Shown here in pieces: positions 55,631 through 64,000 of a stretch of 64,000 nt of DNA (within the stretch, counting starts at the first letter, position 1; each line of letters opens with the position of its first letter). The notes below the pieces were generated by a model. That model saw only the letters and a list, made by a program, of their open reading frames with translations. It was not told where the DNA came from and searched no databases. The translations under genes were made by a program, and so were the position numbers. This stretch comes from Phytohabitans houttuyneae (lineage in GTDB: Bacteria; Actinomycetota; Actinomycetes; Mycobacteriales; Micromonosporaceae): the NCBI RefSeq assembly GCF_011764425.1, contig NZ_BLPF01000002.1:1488997-1552996 (forward strand), in the 5' to 3' direction.

Positions 55631-56242
55631 TCAGTCGCGGCGATGCACGGCCAGGTCGGCGATCCGGGCCCGGCGTTGGCGGGGCCGCGGCGACGGCGCG
55701 GCCTCGAGCCGCCGTTCGTGGGCATCGGCGTGGCGCACAGGTCGGGGAGTGGCCACCCAGGTGCCGCCCACATCGCACACCCACGGGTAGGCGTCCACGC
55801 CGACCGGGCCGCGGTCGGCGAGCTGGTGCGCCAGGTAGTGCTCGAGGAGTCGGTGGGGCACGCCGTGGCCGGTCGCGCTCCAGTGGCGGGTCAGGGCGGA
55901 CTGGACTGCTTGCTGGCTGTCGCCCAGCGCGCGGAGCAGCCCGGTGGCCAGGTGGCGGCGCCGGTCGACCAGGTCGCGTGGCAGGGGCCGCTGGTGAGCG
56001 TTCGGCCGGCCGCGCCGATCGGTGTCGGTCGGGAAGCAGGCACGATGCCGCACGGCTGCCCGGACGTAGTAGCCGAGCATGGCGGCCAGGTCGCGGTGCA
56101 CGGGCCGGGTGCGGGCACGGCCGACATCGCCGCGGCTCATGTACCGGGCGCCGGCGAGGATGTTCAGGACAGTGTGGACGCTCAGGTGCAGGGCCAGGGT
56201 GAGGTGCTGCGCGAGGCGCTGACGTGACGAGCTGTCAGGCAT
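55631..56242 (-). CDS. Hypothetical Arg/His-rich island protein
   Basis: 203 residues from ATG 56242 (AAAGGA upstream), overlapping the end of the small ORF before it. Helical N-terminal half (AQHLTLALHLSVHTVLNILA, DLAAMLGYYVRAAVRHR), basic tail. No family recognised. Likely cytosolic. Confidence 0.6.
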   Translation of the reverse strand: MPDSSSRQRLAQHLTLALHLSVHTVLNILAGARYMSRGDVGRARTRPVHRDLAAMLGYYVRAAVRHRACFPTDTDRRGRPNAHQRPLPRDLVDRRRHLATGLLRALGDSQQAVQSALTRHWSATGHGVPHRLLEHYLAHQLADRGPVGVDAYPWVCDVGGTWVATPRPVRHADAHERRLEAAPSPRPRQRRARIADLAVHRRD

Positions 56243-56480
56243 GGGCTTGTCCTTTCCGGAAGACAACGAAAAGGGAGGACCAGATGTGCTGGTCCTGCCT
56301 GCACGGGCCGGCAGTTGCCGGGGTTAGCGGTGTCGGCGACCGGCGACACCGGCCAGCCGCGTCTGATCGATCGCGATCTGCCATTGGCGGCGACGGACGC
56401 CGTGCCGGGGCCGGCAGCGGCGCCGCCCGGCGGTACCCCCGGGAGTAGGTGGTGCGCTCGAACGCATGGCGTCTGATCAT
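56235..56480 (-). CDS. Small basic ORF (81 aa) with strong ribosome-binding site
   Basis: AAGGAGA 5 bases before ATG 56480. Arg/Pro-rich peptide with a Cys near the end and hydrophobic WSSLFVVF. It overlaps the start of the next gene by 8 bases. No family; coding is supported only by start context and coupling. Confidence 0.45.
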   Translation of the reverse strand: MIRRHAFERTTYSRGYRRAAPLPAPARRPSPPMADRDRSDAAGRCRRSPTPLTPATAGPCRQDQHIWSSLFVVFRKGQAHA

Positions 56481-56542
56481 TTGGTCTCCTTGTGCGGGCT
56501 TGTCGGGCGGTGTTCGGCCCGGCTCCGGCGGATGTGGATGGG

Positions 56543-57208
56543 TTAGTCACAGGCGAGGGCGACCAGGCGCTCGCGCGGGTCCAGGCCGGCCAACAGCTGC
56601 TGCGCCTCGTCCAGGTAGGACAGTTGGTCGGCGAGCCGGTCCGATGGTGCGCACCGGTAGGCGCCGTCGGCGGTGACCAGACCGTCGGCGGGAACCGCGC
56701 ACAGCAGGCCGAGGTTGGCGTACCCGTCTGGCCCGGTCTGGAAGGCCTCCAGGTGGCTGGTGGGCAGGTGCAGCAGCCGATGCGGTAGGGCGTTGTAGGT
56801 GCGCATCACGGTGATGCGGGGTTGGGCCAGGTAGTCCTGCCGGGCGCGGTGCATGTTGTACCGCTTGGCGTCGGTGCGGGCCCGGTCCCAGAAGTGCCAG
56901 GGTGGCTGGGCGGGCCGGGTGCCGGCGACCACCTGGTTCCAGATGTGCCAGCGGTGCAGAAAGCCGCGGTAGCCGCTGGCGCGCATGTGGTCCAGGTCGA
57001 GCAGTCGGATCGGGCCGCCGGCTGCGGTGCGCTGCCAGGGCTGGATGAGGTGCCGGCGGCGCAGCCGGGTGCTGACCGCGAAGTGTCCGGCTGGGCTGGC
57101 AGCGGTGGCGGTGGTCGCCGCGGTCAGCAGGGTGGTCGCTTCGGTGACCAACAGGTCGGTGGGTGTGCTGTGGGGTAGGCAGACGATGACGACAGCCGTT
57201 CGGGGCAT
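56543..57208 (-). CDS. Hypothetical island protein (221 aa)
   Basis: ATG 57208 with GGGAGG 6 bases upstream is preferred to an upstream in-frame start that would add 100 Pro/Arg-rich residues. Soluble alpha/beta protein beginning MPRTAVVIVCLPHSTPTDLL; aromatic centre (GYRGFLHRWHIWNQVV, PPWHFWDRARTDAKRYN). Family not recognised. It lies directly downstream of the replication-relaxation gene. Confidence 0.65.
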   Translation of the reverse strand: MPRTAVVIVCLPHSTPTDLLVTEATTLLTAATTATAASPAGHFAVSTRLRRRHLIQPWQRTAAGGPIRLLDLDHMRASGYRGFLHRWHIWNQVVAGTRPAQPPWHFWDRARTDAKRYNMHRARQDYLAQPRITVMRTYNALPHRLLHLPTSHLEAFQTGPDGYANLGLLCAVPADGLVTADGAYRCAPSDRLADQLSYLDEAQQLLAGLDPRERLVALACD

Positions 57209-57633
57209 GGTGGTCCTCCCGGGTGGGTGTGCCGGATGGGGGCAGGCGCGGTCGACCTCCGCAGCGGGAGGGTGCGCAGAAGCGACGGCCTCGATTGAGG
57301 TCCGCGGTGATGGCGGCGGTCGGCCACCTGGTGCGGCGCCGTCGGTGCGGCGTCGGGATGGGCGGGCGGGGCGGGCGGAGCAAGGCCGACCGGCCGTAGA
57401 GGGCGGGTGGGCGGGTTTGCTGCCGCGGTCGCCGGGCGCCGAAGCCCGAGGTGGAGCGGGTGGGGTTTCAAATGGTTTTGAAGGCTTCACCGTAGTCCGG
57501 TAACCCAACAGGCCCGCGACCTCGACAGCGGCACCGCACCCCGGCTGGGGCTGGCCTGTTGTTGGGTGGCCGTGGCGGCGCCGGCGCGCACCTGTTGGGT
57601 GGACCCAAATCCCGCCGTGACGGGGCCGAGGGG
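57209..57633. other. Gap between replication-relaxation gene and next island gene
   Basis: About 425 bases of Pro/Arg shadow frames. CCCAACAGG (or its complement CCTGTTGGG) recurs near 57505, 57550 and 57590 and could be iterons or a transfer-origin component, but spacing is irregular. Confidence 0.4.
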
Positions 57634-58533
57634 CTAGCGGTGCAGCAGCCGCAGCGGGTCATCCTCGCCGGTCGGTGGACCGGGGTTGAGGATGCCTGGT
57701 TGGCCGTGTCGGCTCGGCAGCTCGGCCAGCGGCAGCCGATGCCGGCCGTTGCCGGCCACCCGCCACACCGGGCCGGCCGGGTTCGGCCCGGCTTGCGGGC
57801 AGCTGGTGGCGATGGTGAGGGTCGGCTCGCAGGCCTCGGCCAGCCGCCGGTGCAGGTGCTGTTCGCGGGCCCGGCTCGGCAGCATGAACAGCAGCGGATA
57901 CTGTGGTCCGCCTTCGGCTTGCAGCAGGCGGTGGGCGGCGAGTCGGCCGACCAGCCGGCTGAGCGGCTCGGTGCCGCGGTCGAGTTCGAGATGGAATCCG
58001 ACGGTGCGGTCCCTGGATCGCCAGATGCCGTGTCCGTCCGGGCGGATGCGTTGCCCGAACGCGGCCGCGGTGTTCTGCTCGGACCACCAGCGCAGCAGCC
58101 CGGTTTCTGGGTGGCCGCGGGCGTGGGCGAGCAGGTCGACGAAGAACTGGTTCGTCGACAGTTGGTGCGCCAGGGTCGGGCTGGCGTAGACGCGGTCCTG
58201 CCGGATCCGGACCATCCTGGCCGTGGGTGGGCTGTCGCCGCGGGCGAGGGCGGCCCAGCGGGCGGACAACAGCCCTGGTGTCCAACAGGTGGCGTTGGCC
58301 GCACCGGGCTGGTTGCGGATGAACCGGTCGACAAATGTCAGCGTGCGCAGTTGGTGCAGCCGGTGCCGGCAGGTGGTCGGATGCGCGAACAGCACCGCGG
58401 TCAGCTGATCGGTGGTGAGCGTGGTGTGTTCGTCCAGCAGCGCGGCGATGGTGTAGTCGCGCGGCCGGAGCCGGTGTGAGATGTCGATCAGGGACCGTGG
58501 GGCAGGACCGTACCCGGTGATCGTGCCGAGCAC
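57634..58533 (-). CDS. Replication-relaxation family protein
   Basis: 299 residues. GTG 58533 has GGGGAGGA upstream. An N-terminal winged helix (LRPRDYTIAALLDEHTTLTT, HRLHQLRTLTFVDRF) is followed by the family pattern HQLSTNQFFVDLLAHARG and LLRWWSEQNTAAAFG with RIRPDGHGIWR. Replication-relaxation proteins are found in actinobacterial conjugative and integrative elements next to VirD4-like ATPases and are thought to initiate replication or act as relaxases. Its place two genes after the ATPase fits this. Confidence 0.85.
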   Translation of the reverse strand: MLGTITGYGPAPRSLIDISHRLRPRDYTIAALLDEHTTLTTDQLTAVLFAHPTTCRHRLHQLRTLTFVDRFIRNQPGAANATCWTPGLLSARWAALARGDSPPTARMVRIRQDRVYASPTLAHQLSTNQFFVDLLAHARGHPETGLLRWWSEQNTAAAFGQRIRPDGHGIWRSRDRTVGFHLELDRGTEPLSRLVGRLAAHRLLQAEGGPQYPLLFMLPSRAREQHLHRRLAEACEPTLTIATSCPQAGPNPAGPVWRVAGNGRHRLPLAELPSRHGQPGILNPGPPTGEDDPLRLLHR

Positions 58534-58598
58534 GAGGCGTCCTCCCCGTGCGGGGGTTCCCCGGTGGGAACCAGTCGGAGTTGGTCGTTGGCGGACAT
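58488..58598 (-). CDS. Overlooked 36-aa leader ORF with AGGAGG site
   Basis: AGGAGG stands 6 bases before ATG 58598. The peptide MSANDQLRLVPTGE... ends 46 bases inside the replication-relaxation gene, whose own start lies within it. It probably governs that gene's translation by coupling. Confidence 0.45.
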   Translation of the reverse strand: MSANDQLRLVPTGEPPHGEDASCSARSPGTVLPHGP

Positions 58599-58700
58599 GA
58601 TGCCTCCTGAGCTGTGCTGTTGGGTGAATGGGGTCCGGCCAGGCCCCGGCAGTACGGCGCCGGGGCCTGGCCGGGCCGGTGGCCGACCCGGTGACCGGGT

Positions 58701-59450
58701 CTACGCCGGCCGGCGGGGGTTGCTGCGTGCGGCGTCGGCCTGTTGCTGCCAGCGGCTGAACCGGCGGCCGGCCTGGATGGCTTGGAAGGCCGCGATGCGG
58801 TTGGCCGGGATGCCGACCAGCGGCGGTCCGAGGACAGCGAGCAGATCTGAGGCGTGCTGGGAGTTCCAGCCGGCCTCGGCGATGGCCTGCTCGTCGGCGA
58901 ACACGTCGGCGACCCGGTCAACCGTCGGGTCGAGCAGGTGGTCCTGGCGGCCGCCGTAGGAGTACACCCAGCGAAGGTTCGCCGGCGGGTCGGGCTCGAC
59001 GAGGGCCCGGAACCGGCGCACTTCCTTGGTGTAGGTGTAGAAGTTCACCCCCGGGCTGGCCCGGCAGATCCGCAGCCACGCCAGCAGGTAGGCGTCGGAG
59101 AAGAAGTCGCCGGAGTCGTGGATGCGCACCCAGCCGCCGCGCCGCCGCGGCGCGCAAACCTCGGCGCGCATGGCCTGCTCCCAGCCGGCCGGGTCGTCCA
59201 GCACGAACATCAAGTTGGCGTGGTGTTTGCGCCGCACGGCCGGCCACCGGTAGGTGCCGGTGCGGGCGTAGCACACCTGGGCGCAGATGCCCGCCGATGG
59301 GCAGGTGTTGAAGGTGCGGCCGTCCGGCAGCCGGCCGGCCCAGGCCGGCAGGGTCCAGTTCCAGACCCCGATGGTTTTCATCCGCCGGTTCTGGGTCAGC
59401 AGGTTTCGGGGGCGTAGTGCACCGCACTGCGGTGCCGACGTTGCGCTCAT
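58701..59450 (-). CDS. GP88 family protein
   Basis: 249 residues. AAGGAGG precedes ATG 59450. It matches the mycobacteriophage Gene product 88 family: NTCPSAGICAQVCYARTG (clustered cysteines), HHANLMFVLDD, WVRIHDSGDFFSDAYLLAWL, FYTYTKEVRRF and a C-terminal helical tail. The clustered cysteines suggest an iron-sulfur or zinc site; the reaction is unknown. The family is common in phages and conjugative elements of actinobacteria. It follows the ATPase gene after 140 bases. Confidence 0.85.
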   Translation of the reverse strand: MSATSAPQCGALRPRNLLTQNRRMKTIGVWNWTLPAWAGRLPDGRTFNTCPSAGICAQVCYARTGTYRWPAVRRKHHANLMFVLDDPAGWEQAMRAEVCAPRRRGGWVRIHDSGDFFSDAYLLAWLRICRASPGVNFYTYTKEVRRFRALVEPDPPANLRWVYSYGGRQDHLLDPTVDRVADVFADEQAIAEAGWNSQHASDLLAVLGPPLVGIPANRIAAFQAIQAGRRFSRWQQQADAARSNPRRPA

Positions 59451-59590
59451 GCGTGTCCTCCTTCAGTGGGGCAACAGGGGTTAGTGCCGGCCACCACCGG
59501 TGGCCGGGTCAACGGGCAGACAGGCGACTGTGGGCGCCCCGGCGGTCACCGCGGCGTCCGGTCGCGTCGGTCGAGGTGCGCGCCCGCGCG

Positions 59591-62110
59591 TTACTGCTCG
59601 GCGTCGTTGCCTGGCCCGGGTTCGCGTCCGGTGTCCTGTGTGGACGCTTCGACGCCGGCGAGCCGGGCGATGGCGGCCGGCTTGACGTTGCGGCCGTTGG
59701 CGGCGGCGGCCTGCCGGACGGCGGTGGCCGCACCGACCACCGGCCTTGTCGGGTTGGTGCGTAAGGTGAAGGCGGCGCTTTCCCGGCCGTCGACGACCAG
59801 TCGGCAGGCTGCCCGGAACGCGTCCATGTGGCTCAGGTCGTGCTCGTCCAGCTCCGGCAGGGTGTGCCGGGCCAGCTGGTGGGCGTCCTCGGGGGCGCAG
59901 GAGAAGAAGATCTTGTTGCGGGCGTTGGCGGAGATGGCCAATTGGGTCTCGCGGGGCATCTGGGCCAGGTTCTGGTGGGCCAGTACCAGCCCGAACCGGT
60001 AGCCGCGGGCCTCGGCGAGCATGTCGCCGACGCTGCCGGGCAGGTTCAGGAAGTTGTGTGCCTCGTCGACATACACGCAGGCGTCGCGGCGCTGGTCTTC
60101 GGGCAGCCGGGCCCGGGCGGTGGCCGCCTGCCAGGCCGAGGCCAGCACGAATGAGCCCATCAGCCGGGTGGTTTCCTCGCCGATCTGACCTTTGGGCAGC
60201 CGGGCCAGCAGGATGCCGCCGTCCAGGATGTCGGCCATGTCGAAGCTGGACTTCGCGGCGCCGAAGGTGCGTCGCGGGAACGGGCGTAGCAGCACCGACC
60301 GCAGCCGGGACAGCAGCGGCGCGATCACCTGTGAGCGTTGCGGGATCGGTGCGCTCTCATACCACTCCCAGAACCCCAGCAGGCCTTCCGGGTCGTCAAG
60401 GTCGGCGGTGAACTGGTGCCGGAACCGGCGGTCTTGCAGCAGCGACGGGATCAACGTCATGGTGGCGTTGGCTTTGCGCAGCAGGGTCAGGCAGGTGACC
60501 CGGAGCATGTCGTCCATCCGCGGTCCCCAGTGCTTGGCGAAGATTTTCCCGAAGATGCTGACCACGTTGTCGGTGGCGAGGTTGTGGTCGTCCCCGGCCA
60601 GCGGGTTGAGGGTGGTGCCGTCCGGCTGGTCGGGGTCGAGCAGCACCAGCCGCCTGGCCAGCCGGGCGGGGATCCGGTCAAGCAGGTCGACGACCAGGTC
60701 ACCTTTGGGGTCGATGACGATGGTGCCGCGGCGGGCGTGGATGTCGTCCAGGATCATGTTGAGCAGCAGGGTGCTCTTGCCGCTGCCGGTGGAGCCGACC
60801 ACGTGCAGGTGCTGACGGGCGTCGGGCACCTTCACCGCCACCGAGTGGCCGCCCAGTTCGGCCCGGCCCAACACCTTGGTGTCCCGGCCGCCGACAGCGA
60901 CGGCGACCGGCGCGGGCATGGGCTTGGCGCGGGCCCGGTCCAGGCCGGGCACGGCCAGGTCCTGCGGCAGGGCGGCGATGCTGGCCAGTTCGGCGGTGGT
61001 GAGCAGGAATCCGCGGTGAAGGACCCGGTCGGCGATGGCCCGGGCCGGGTGGCGCAGCATGATGCGGCGCAGCCGGTTACGGCCGGTCCAGGCGCCGAAC
61101 GCGGCGACGAACCCGCTGGCCAGGGCACCGAGCCGCCGTTGGCGTTGTGCGGTGTCCTCGCGGCGGCGGCCGGTGTACGCGACCGCGTAGCGGATGGCGA
61201 TCTGCCAGTGCGGCCCGTCCAGACTTTGCAGACTGGCGCGGGCGTCCCGCTCCCGCTGCGGATCGGCATACAGCGGCCGGCTGCTGTGCGGTGGACTGCC
61301 GCGGCCAGGGCTGAACACCTGCAACCCGAGCCGCAGTGCACCGGCCAGCCAGGCGGCCGGGTCGAACAGGTCCCGTGCCGGTGCGCCACCGGGCCGCAAC
61401 GACGCCACCCCACGCCGCAGCAGCCGCACCTGCCGGCTGGTGGCCGGCCGGGCCAGCAGCTGCAGGCAGGCTGAATCGTCGGCGTGCAGGTTCGACGCGG
61501 CGGCGATCAGCGTGCGCAGCGGGTCGCCGTCGTGGTCGATGTGCAGCCGGTACCAGACCGGCAGGGTGGGGGCCAGGCATCCACCGACCGCGTCCGCGTC
61601 CAGCGGCAACGGCGCGGTGGCCCGCTCGACCGTGCACGAGGCGCCCGGCCAGGCGCCGCGGATGGCGGCCTGGACCGGGCCGAGCGGCACGCTGCTGGGG
61701 ATCCACACCGCGATGGCCAGTTGCCGTCCGGTCCACCGGTACTCCAGTGCGGTTTGCCGGCGGCCGGCAAGCAGCCGTCGCCGCAGTCCGGTGCGCAGGA
61801 TCTGCGCCATGGTGGCCCAGAACACGCCGCTGCCGGCCGGGTCGACCTGCGGCGGTGGAGTGATCGTCAACAGGGTGGCGTTGCGGTTCGTGGCCGCCCG
61901 GCGACGCCGCACGCGACGGTGATAGGCCAGGCAGATACCGGTCACGGCAGCGGCTGCGATGACCGCGGCCGCCGTCGCCAGCCACGGATGGTGGCAAATC
62001 CAGGAGCCGACGCCGGTGGCGGCCTCGACCAGCCACTGCGAAGGCTGCGGCAGCCCGGTGGGCGGCGTCGGCTTCGGCGAAGGTCCATAGTAGACGGTGG
62101 TCGTGTGCAC
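59591..62110 (-). CDS. VirD4/TraC-like conjugative ATPase
   Basis: 839 residues from GTG 62110 (CAGGAAGG upstream). One N-terminal span (AATAAAVIAAAAVTGICLAY-like, about 40-60), a region resembling the SCY/DUF87-type N-domain, then an ATPase core: Walker A VVGSTGSGKSTLLLN, TIVIDPKGDLVVDLLDRIP, Walker B DACVYVDEAHNFLNLP and a GLVLAHQNLAQMP sensor. Such proteins couple DNA or the relaxosome to a type IV channel. It is the first gene of the minus-strand array, so its promoter should lie at 62111-62440. Other channel components are not in the window. Confidence 0.88.
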   Translation of the reverse strand: MHTTTVYYGPSPKPTPPTGLPQPSQWLVEAATGVGSWICHHPWLATAAAVIAAAAVTGICLAYHRRVRRRRAATNRNATLLTITPPPQVDPAGSGVFWATMAQILRTGLRRRLLAGRRQTALEYRWTGRQLAIAVWIPSSVPLGPVQAAIRGAWPGASCTVERATAPLPLDADAVGGCLAPTLPVWYRLHIDHDGDPLRTLIAAASNLHADDSACLQLLARPATSRQVRLLRRGVASLRPGGAPARDLFDPAAWLAGALRLGLQVFSPGRGSPPHSSRPLYADPQRERDARASLQSLDGPHWQIAIRYAVAYTGRRREDTAQRQRRLGALASGFVAAFGAWTGRNRLRRIMLRHPARAIADRVLHRGFLLTTAELASIAALPQDLAVPGLDRARAKPMPAPVAVAVGGRDTKVLGRAELGGHSVAVKVPDARQHLHVVGSTGSGKSTLLLNMILDDIHARRGTIVIDPKGDLVVDLLDRIPARLARRLVLLDPDQPDGTTLNPLAGDDHNLATDNVVSIFGKIFAKHWGPRMDDMLRVTCLTLLRKANATMTLIPSLLQDRRFRHQFTADLDDPEGLLGFWEWYESAPIPQRSQVIAPLLSRLRSVLLRPFPRRTFGAAKSSFDMADILDGGILLARLPKGQIGEETTRLMGSFVLASAWQAATARARLPEDQRRDACVYVDEAHNFLNLPGSVGDMLAEARGYRFGLVLAHQNLAQMPRETQLAISANARNKIFFSCAPEDAHQLARHTLPELDEHDLSHMDAFRAACRLVVDGRESAAFTLRTNPTRPVVGAATAVRQAAAANGRNVKPAAIARLAGVEASTQDTGREPGPGNDAEQ

Positions 62111-62439
62111 GGCGCAACCTTCCTGAAAGGAAACAAACACGGGATGGCCGCCGGTGACGGCGGATGTCTGGGCCGCTGGGATGGATTTCTCGATGGACCG
62201 TTCGTCGAGATCAGCGGGACAGCAGGAACGTGACGACGACGAACCCGGCGTTGGGAGACCGGTACCTGCTGGGCGTCGGTGGGTGCTGGATACGTTGACT
62301 CGACGCTGGCCGACAACCGCAGCGTGTTGTCCGCGTCCATCCGCTTCCTGGGGCCTTTGTTGTGGACCGCCAGCACTTCGCACGCAGGTCGCTTACCTGC
62401 GCATCAGCGCAAGAAGTCAGGGAGCGCTATTCACCACTC

Positions 62440-62812
62440 GGCTATCCCAGGTTCGGGAGATCTCCAGCCCGCTGACGGTGTGTCGTAGCTCGGAGAAATT
62501 CGGTGAGGCGTCCGCGCCGGCCGGGTGTCGAGGATTTCCAGTTGACCAGGTGGGGGACGGCACGCTCGACCGCGGCCCGTGTGCTGTTGATGGCCCCGGC
62601 GCACGATCCGGGACACCGTCGACGTGAGCAGCCGAACAGCTCGCCTGCTGCGGCCTGGGAGTCGTTACGGCGGATCAGGAACAGGGTCAGCACCACTGCC
62701 GGGTGAAGCCCCAGCACCGGGCGCCGTCCCTTGACCGGCTGCCACACCCGCCCAACAGGCCGAACACTGCGGTCACCAGCTCGGCGACTTGGTCGCCGCG
62801 TAGCCCGGTCAT
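62440..62812 (-). pseudogene. IS5-type transposase N-terminal remnant
   Basis: Fragments in three frames: MTGLRGDQVAELVTAVFGLL, GLHPAVVLTLFLIRRNDSQA and STVSRIVRRGHQQHTGR, the helix-turn-helix start of an IS5-like transposase. The DDE domain is missing. It lies just beyond the head of the island and may mark its edge. Confidence 0.6.
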
Positions 62813-63162
62813 AGCCGGACAGCGCCGCGGCCGCTCTTCACGATTCCTTGGTCTACAAAGTCAAGGGTGATCTACCGCCGCGCGGCCGACGTCACCTGTA
62901 GTGACACCCGTTCGCCTAACCGCAATGGACGGCCAGGCGTTCTGACCAGCGGCGCTCAATCGGTGACGGCGGTTTGACAACGTCATCGCTTATCCTGAGC
63001 GGCCATGCGATCGATTGCCAGTCGGATGGCCGCCGCCACGGGGAGCCGCACTCGTCCTCGGCATCGTCTCCGCCCCCGTCCGAGCCCATGACGACGAGGT
63101 CGACGTGCGACGCCGACGGGCAGCCGCGGCCCGTCGGGATAGGCGGCGGCTGGAAGTGTTGG
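62813..63162. other. Intergenic, no gene recognised
   Basis: About 350 bases between the transposase remnant and the membrane protein. No supported ORF or RNA. Confidence 0.45.
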
Positions 63163-64000
63163 TCAGGCCGTTTCTGCCAGGGCGGGTTCGTCGGCCGGGC
63201 GGTAGGTAGCGGTGAGGACGTATGCCGCGGTGTAGAGGGTGATCGCGGTCAGTGCGGTGGGATATCCCTCGGTGAAGTCCAGCAGCGGAAAGCTCGCTGG
63301 CATGTACTGGGTGCAGGGTTGGTCGCCGGTGATGCAGAGATTCGGATCGGGTGGCAGGGAACCGATCGGGATGTGGACGGGGTCCAGGACGCTGGCCGGG
63401 TACCACAACGGTGCGTAGCTGGCGTCGAGGCCGAGGCTGGACGCGTTCGGGGCGACGACGAGCGTGACCGCCGACCAGCAGGCGGCGACGGCACCGGCGC
63501 CGCCGACCAGGACAGCGACGCGTGGGGATCGGCCGGATGCGACGGCGAGCGCGGCGGCCAGCACCAGCGCCCATAGCAGGGTGGCGGTGGGCCGGCGCCA
63601 GGCGTCGCTGAGGTACCACACCAGTGATGGGCTGGCCAGGGCGGCGGCGGAAGCGGGCAGCAGGGCTGCGGCCACGATCGACCAGGGCCGCAGCAGCGGC
63701 GACGACCAGCCCGCGACCGCGGCGAGCAGCACGAGCGGCACGGTCAGCAGCAGCGCGATGAACGGAGTCATGTAGAGGCTGAGTACGACGCAGGCGGCCG
63801 GGGCTGCGACCAGAAGCGCGGCATGGCGCAGGATTGCGCCGGTGGACGTGTCCACATCCAGGAACGGCTGCCGCGGACCCAGGTGTGGGCGGGTGGCGGC
63901 GAGGCTGGCGGCGAACCTCAGCATCCGGACGCGCCGCCGCTGCGAGGCGAGTTCGTGCAGTTCGGCCGCCCACTCGACGCCCATCTCGTCGCGCAGGTGC
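63163..64000 (-). CDS. Multi-span membrane protein (5'-partial)
   Basis: The frame is open to the window edge (HLRDE precedes the first ATG at 63984), so the start may lie outside. Visible: a basic amphipathic N-terminus (HELASQRRRVRMLRFAAS), then about five to six spans (LLVAAPAACVVLSLYM, FIALLLTVPLVLLAAVAG, WSIVAAALLPASAAALAS, LLWALVLAAALAVASG, VAVLVGGAGAVAACWSAVTL) and a last one near the C-terminus. A loop with paired cysteines (LCITGDQPCTQ) is probably outside. No family recognised. Confidence 0.65.
   Translation of the reverse strand, partial: HLRDEMGVEWAAELHELASQRRRVRMLRFAASLAATRPHLGPRQPFLDVDTSTGAILRHAALLVAAPAACVVLSLYMTPFIALLLTVPLVLLAAVAGWSSPLLRPWSIVAAALLPASAAALASPSLVWYLSDAWRRPTATLLWALVLAAALAVASGRSPRVAVLVGGAGAVAACWSAVTLVVAPNASSLGLDASYAPLWYPASVLDPVHIPIGSLPPDPNLCITGDQPCTQYMPASFPLLDFTEGYPTALTAITLYTAAYVLTATYRPADEPALAETA

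Noticed and set aside
57505-57600. CCCAACAGG/CCTGTTGGG repeats as replication iterons
   Set aside because: Only about three copies, irregular spacing and mixed orientation; too little to call an origin.

Overview
The window is high-GC actinobacterial DNA, about 70% G+C by eye. The gene families point to a filamentous actinomycete, most likely Micromonosporaceae: a LAL/LuxR regulator, a TIGR04222-like membrane protein, LysM-BTAD membrane regulators, a class F sortase, a secreted CBM2 esterase, and a replication-relaxation/VirD4-type conjugation block. The genus is an inference. I found no rRNA, tRNA or CRISPR array.

Layout. 1-7 kb: end of a molybdenum hydroxylase, an amidohydrolase, a LAL regulator and a ricin-type lectin. 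7.3-15 kb: two paralogous proteins with an Hsp70-like ATPase domain fused to a multi-span membrane domain, two small genes (one a basic DNA-binding protein) between them, then a membrane-anchored winged-helix/BTAD regulator. 15-25 kb: a patch of decayed genes (MDR oxidoreductase, IS5, ISAs1, a serine recombinase, an FtsZ relic) among intact genes (MarR/CMD/MBL cluster, CBM2 esterase, S1 protease). 25-27 kb: a beta-helix protein. 28-32.6 kb: a translationally coupled pair, LysM-BTAD and DUF2637-winged helix. 33-37 kb: a polymorphic-toxin operon (VWA/TSP3/GIY-YIG toxin, Imm26 immunity protein, class F sortase). 37.8-45 kb: a dusB relic, an acetamidase/formamidase, membrane proteins and a C-terminally truncated P450.

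45.6-62.1 kb is one long minus-strand array that looks like an integrated conjugative element or plasmid-derived island. Reading 5'->3' on the minus strand it holds a VirD4/TraC-like ATPase, a GP88 family protein, a replication-relaxation protein, unknown proteins, a GGDEF diguanylate cyclase, a Mom-like DNA-modification protein, an ArdC-like antirestriction protein, an NlpC/P60 hydrolase, an amidoligase coupled to a class II glutamine-amidotransferase-like protein, and a Zn-ribbon protein. Several overlooked small ORFs with strong Shine-Dalgarno sites lie in it.

Sequence quality. Six interrupted reading frames in four otherwise normal genes and both Hsp70-like genes are repaired by adding one or two G at a GGGG run, and a seventh at a GGG run. 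At one of these sites the paralogue keeps the longer run. I read these as under-called homopolymers and annotate those genes as intact. The decay at 15-25 kb has mixed indels and missing ends and looks genuine.
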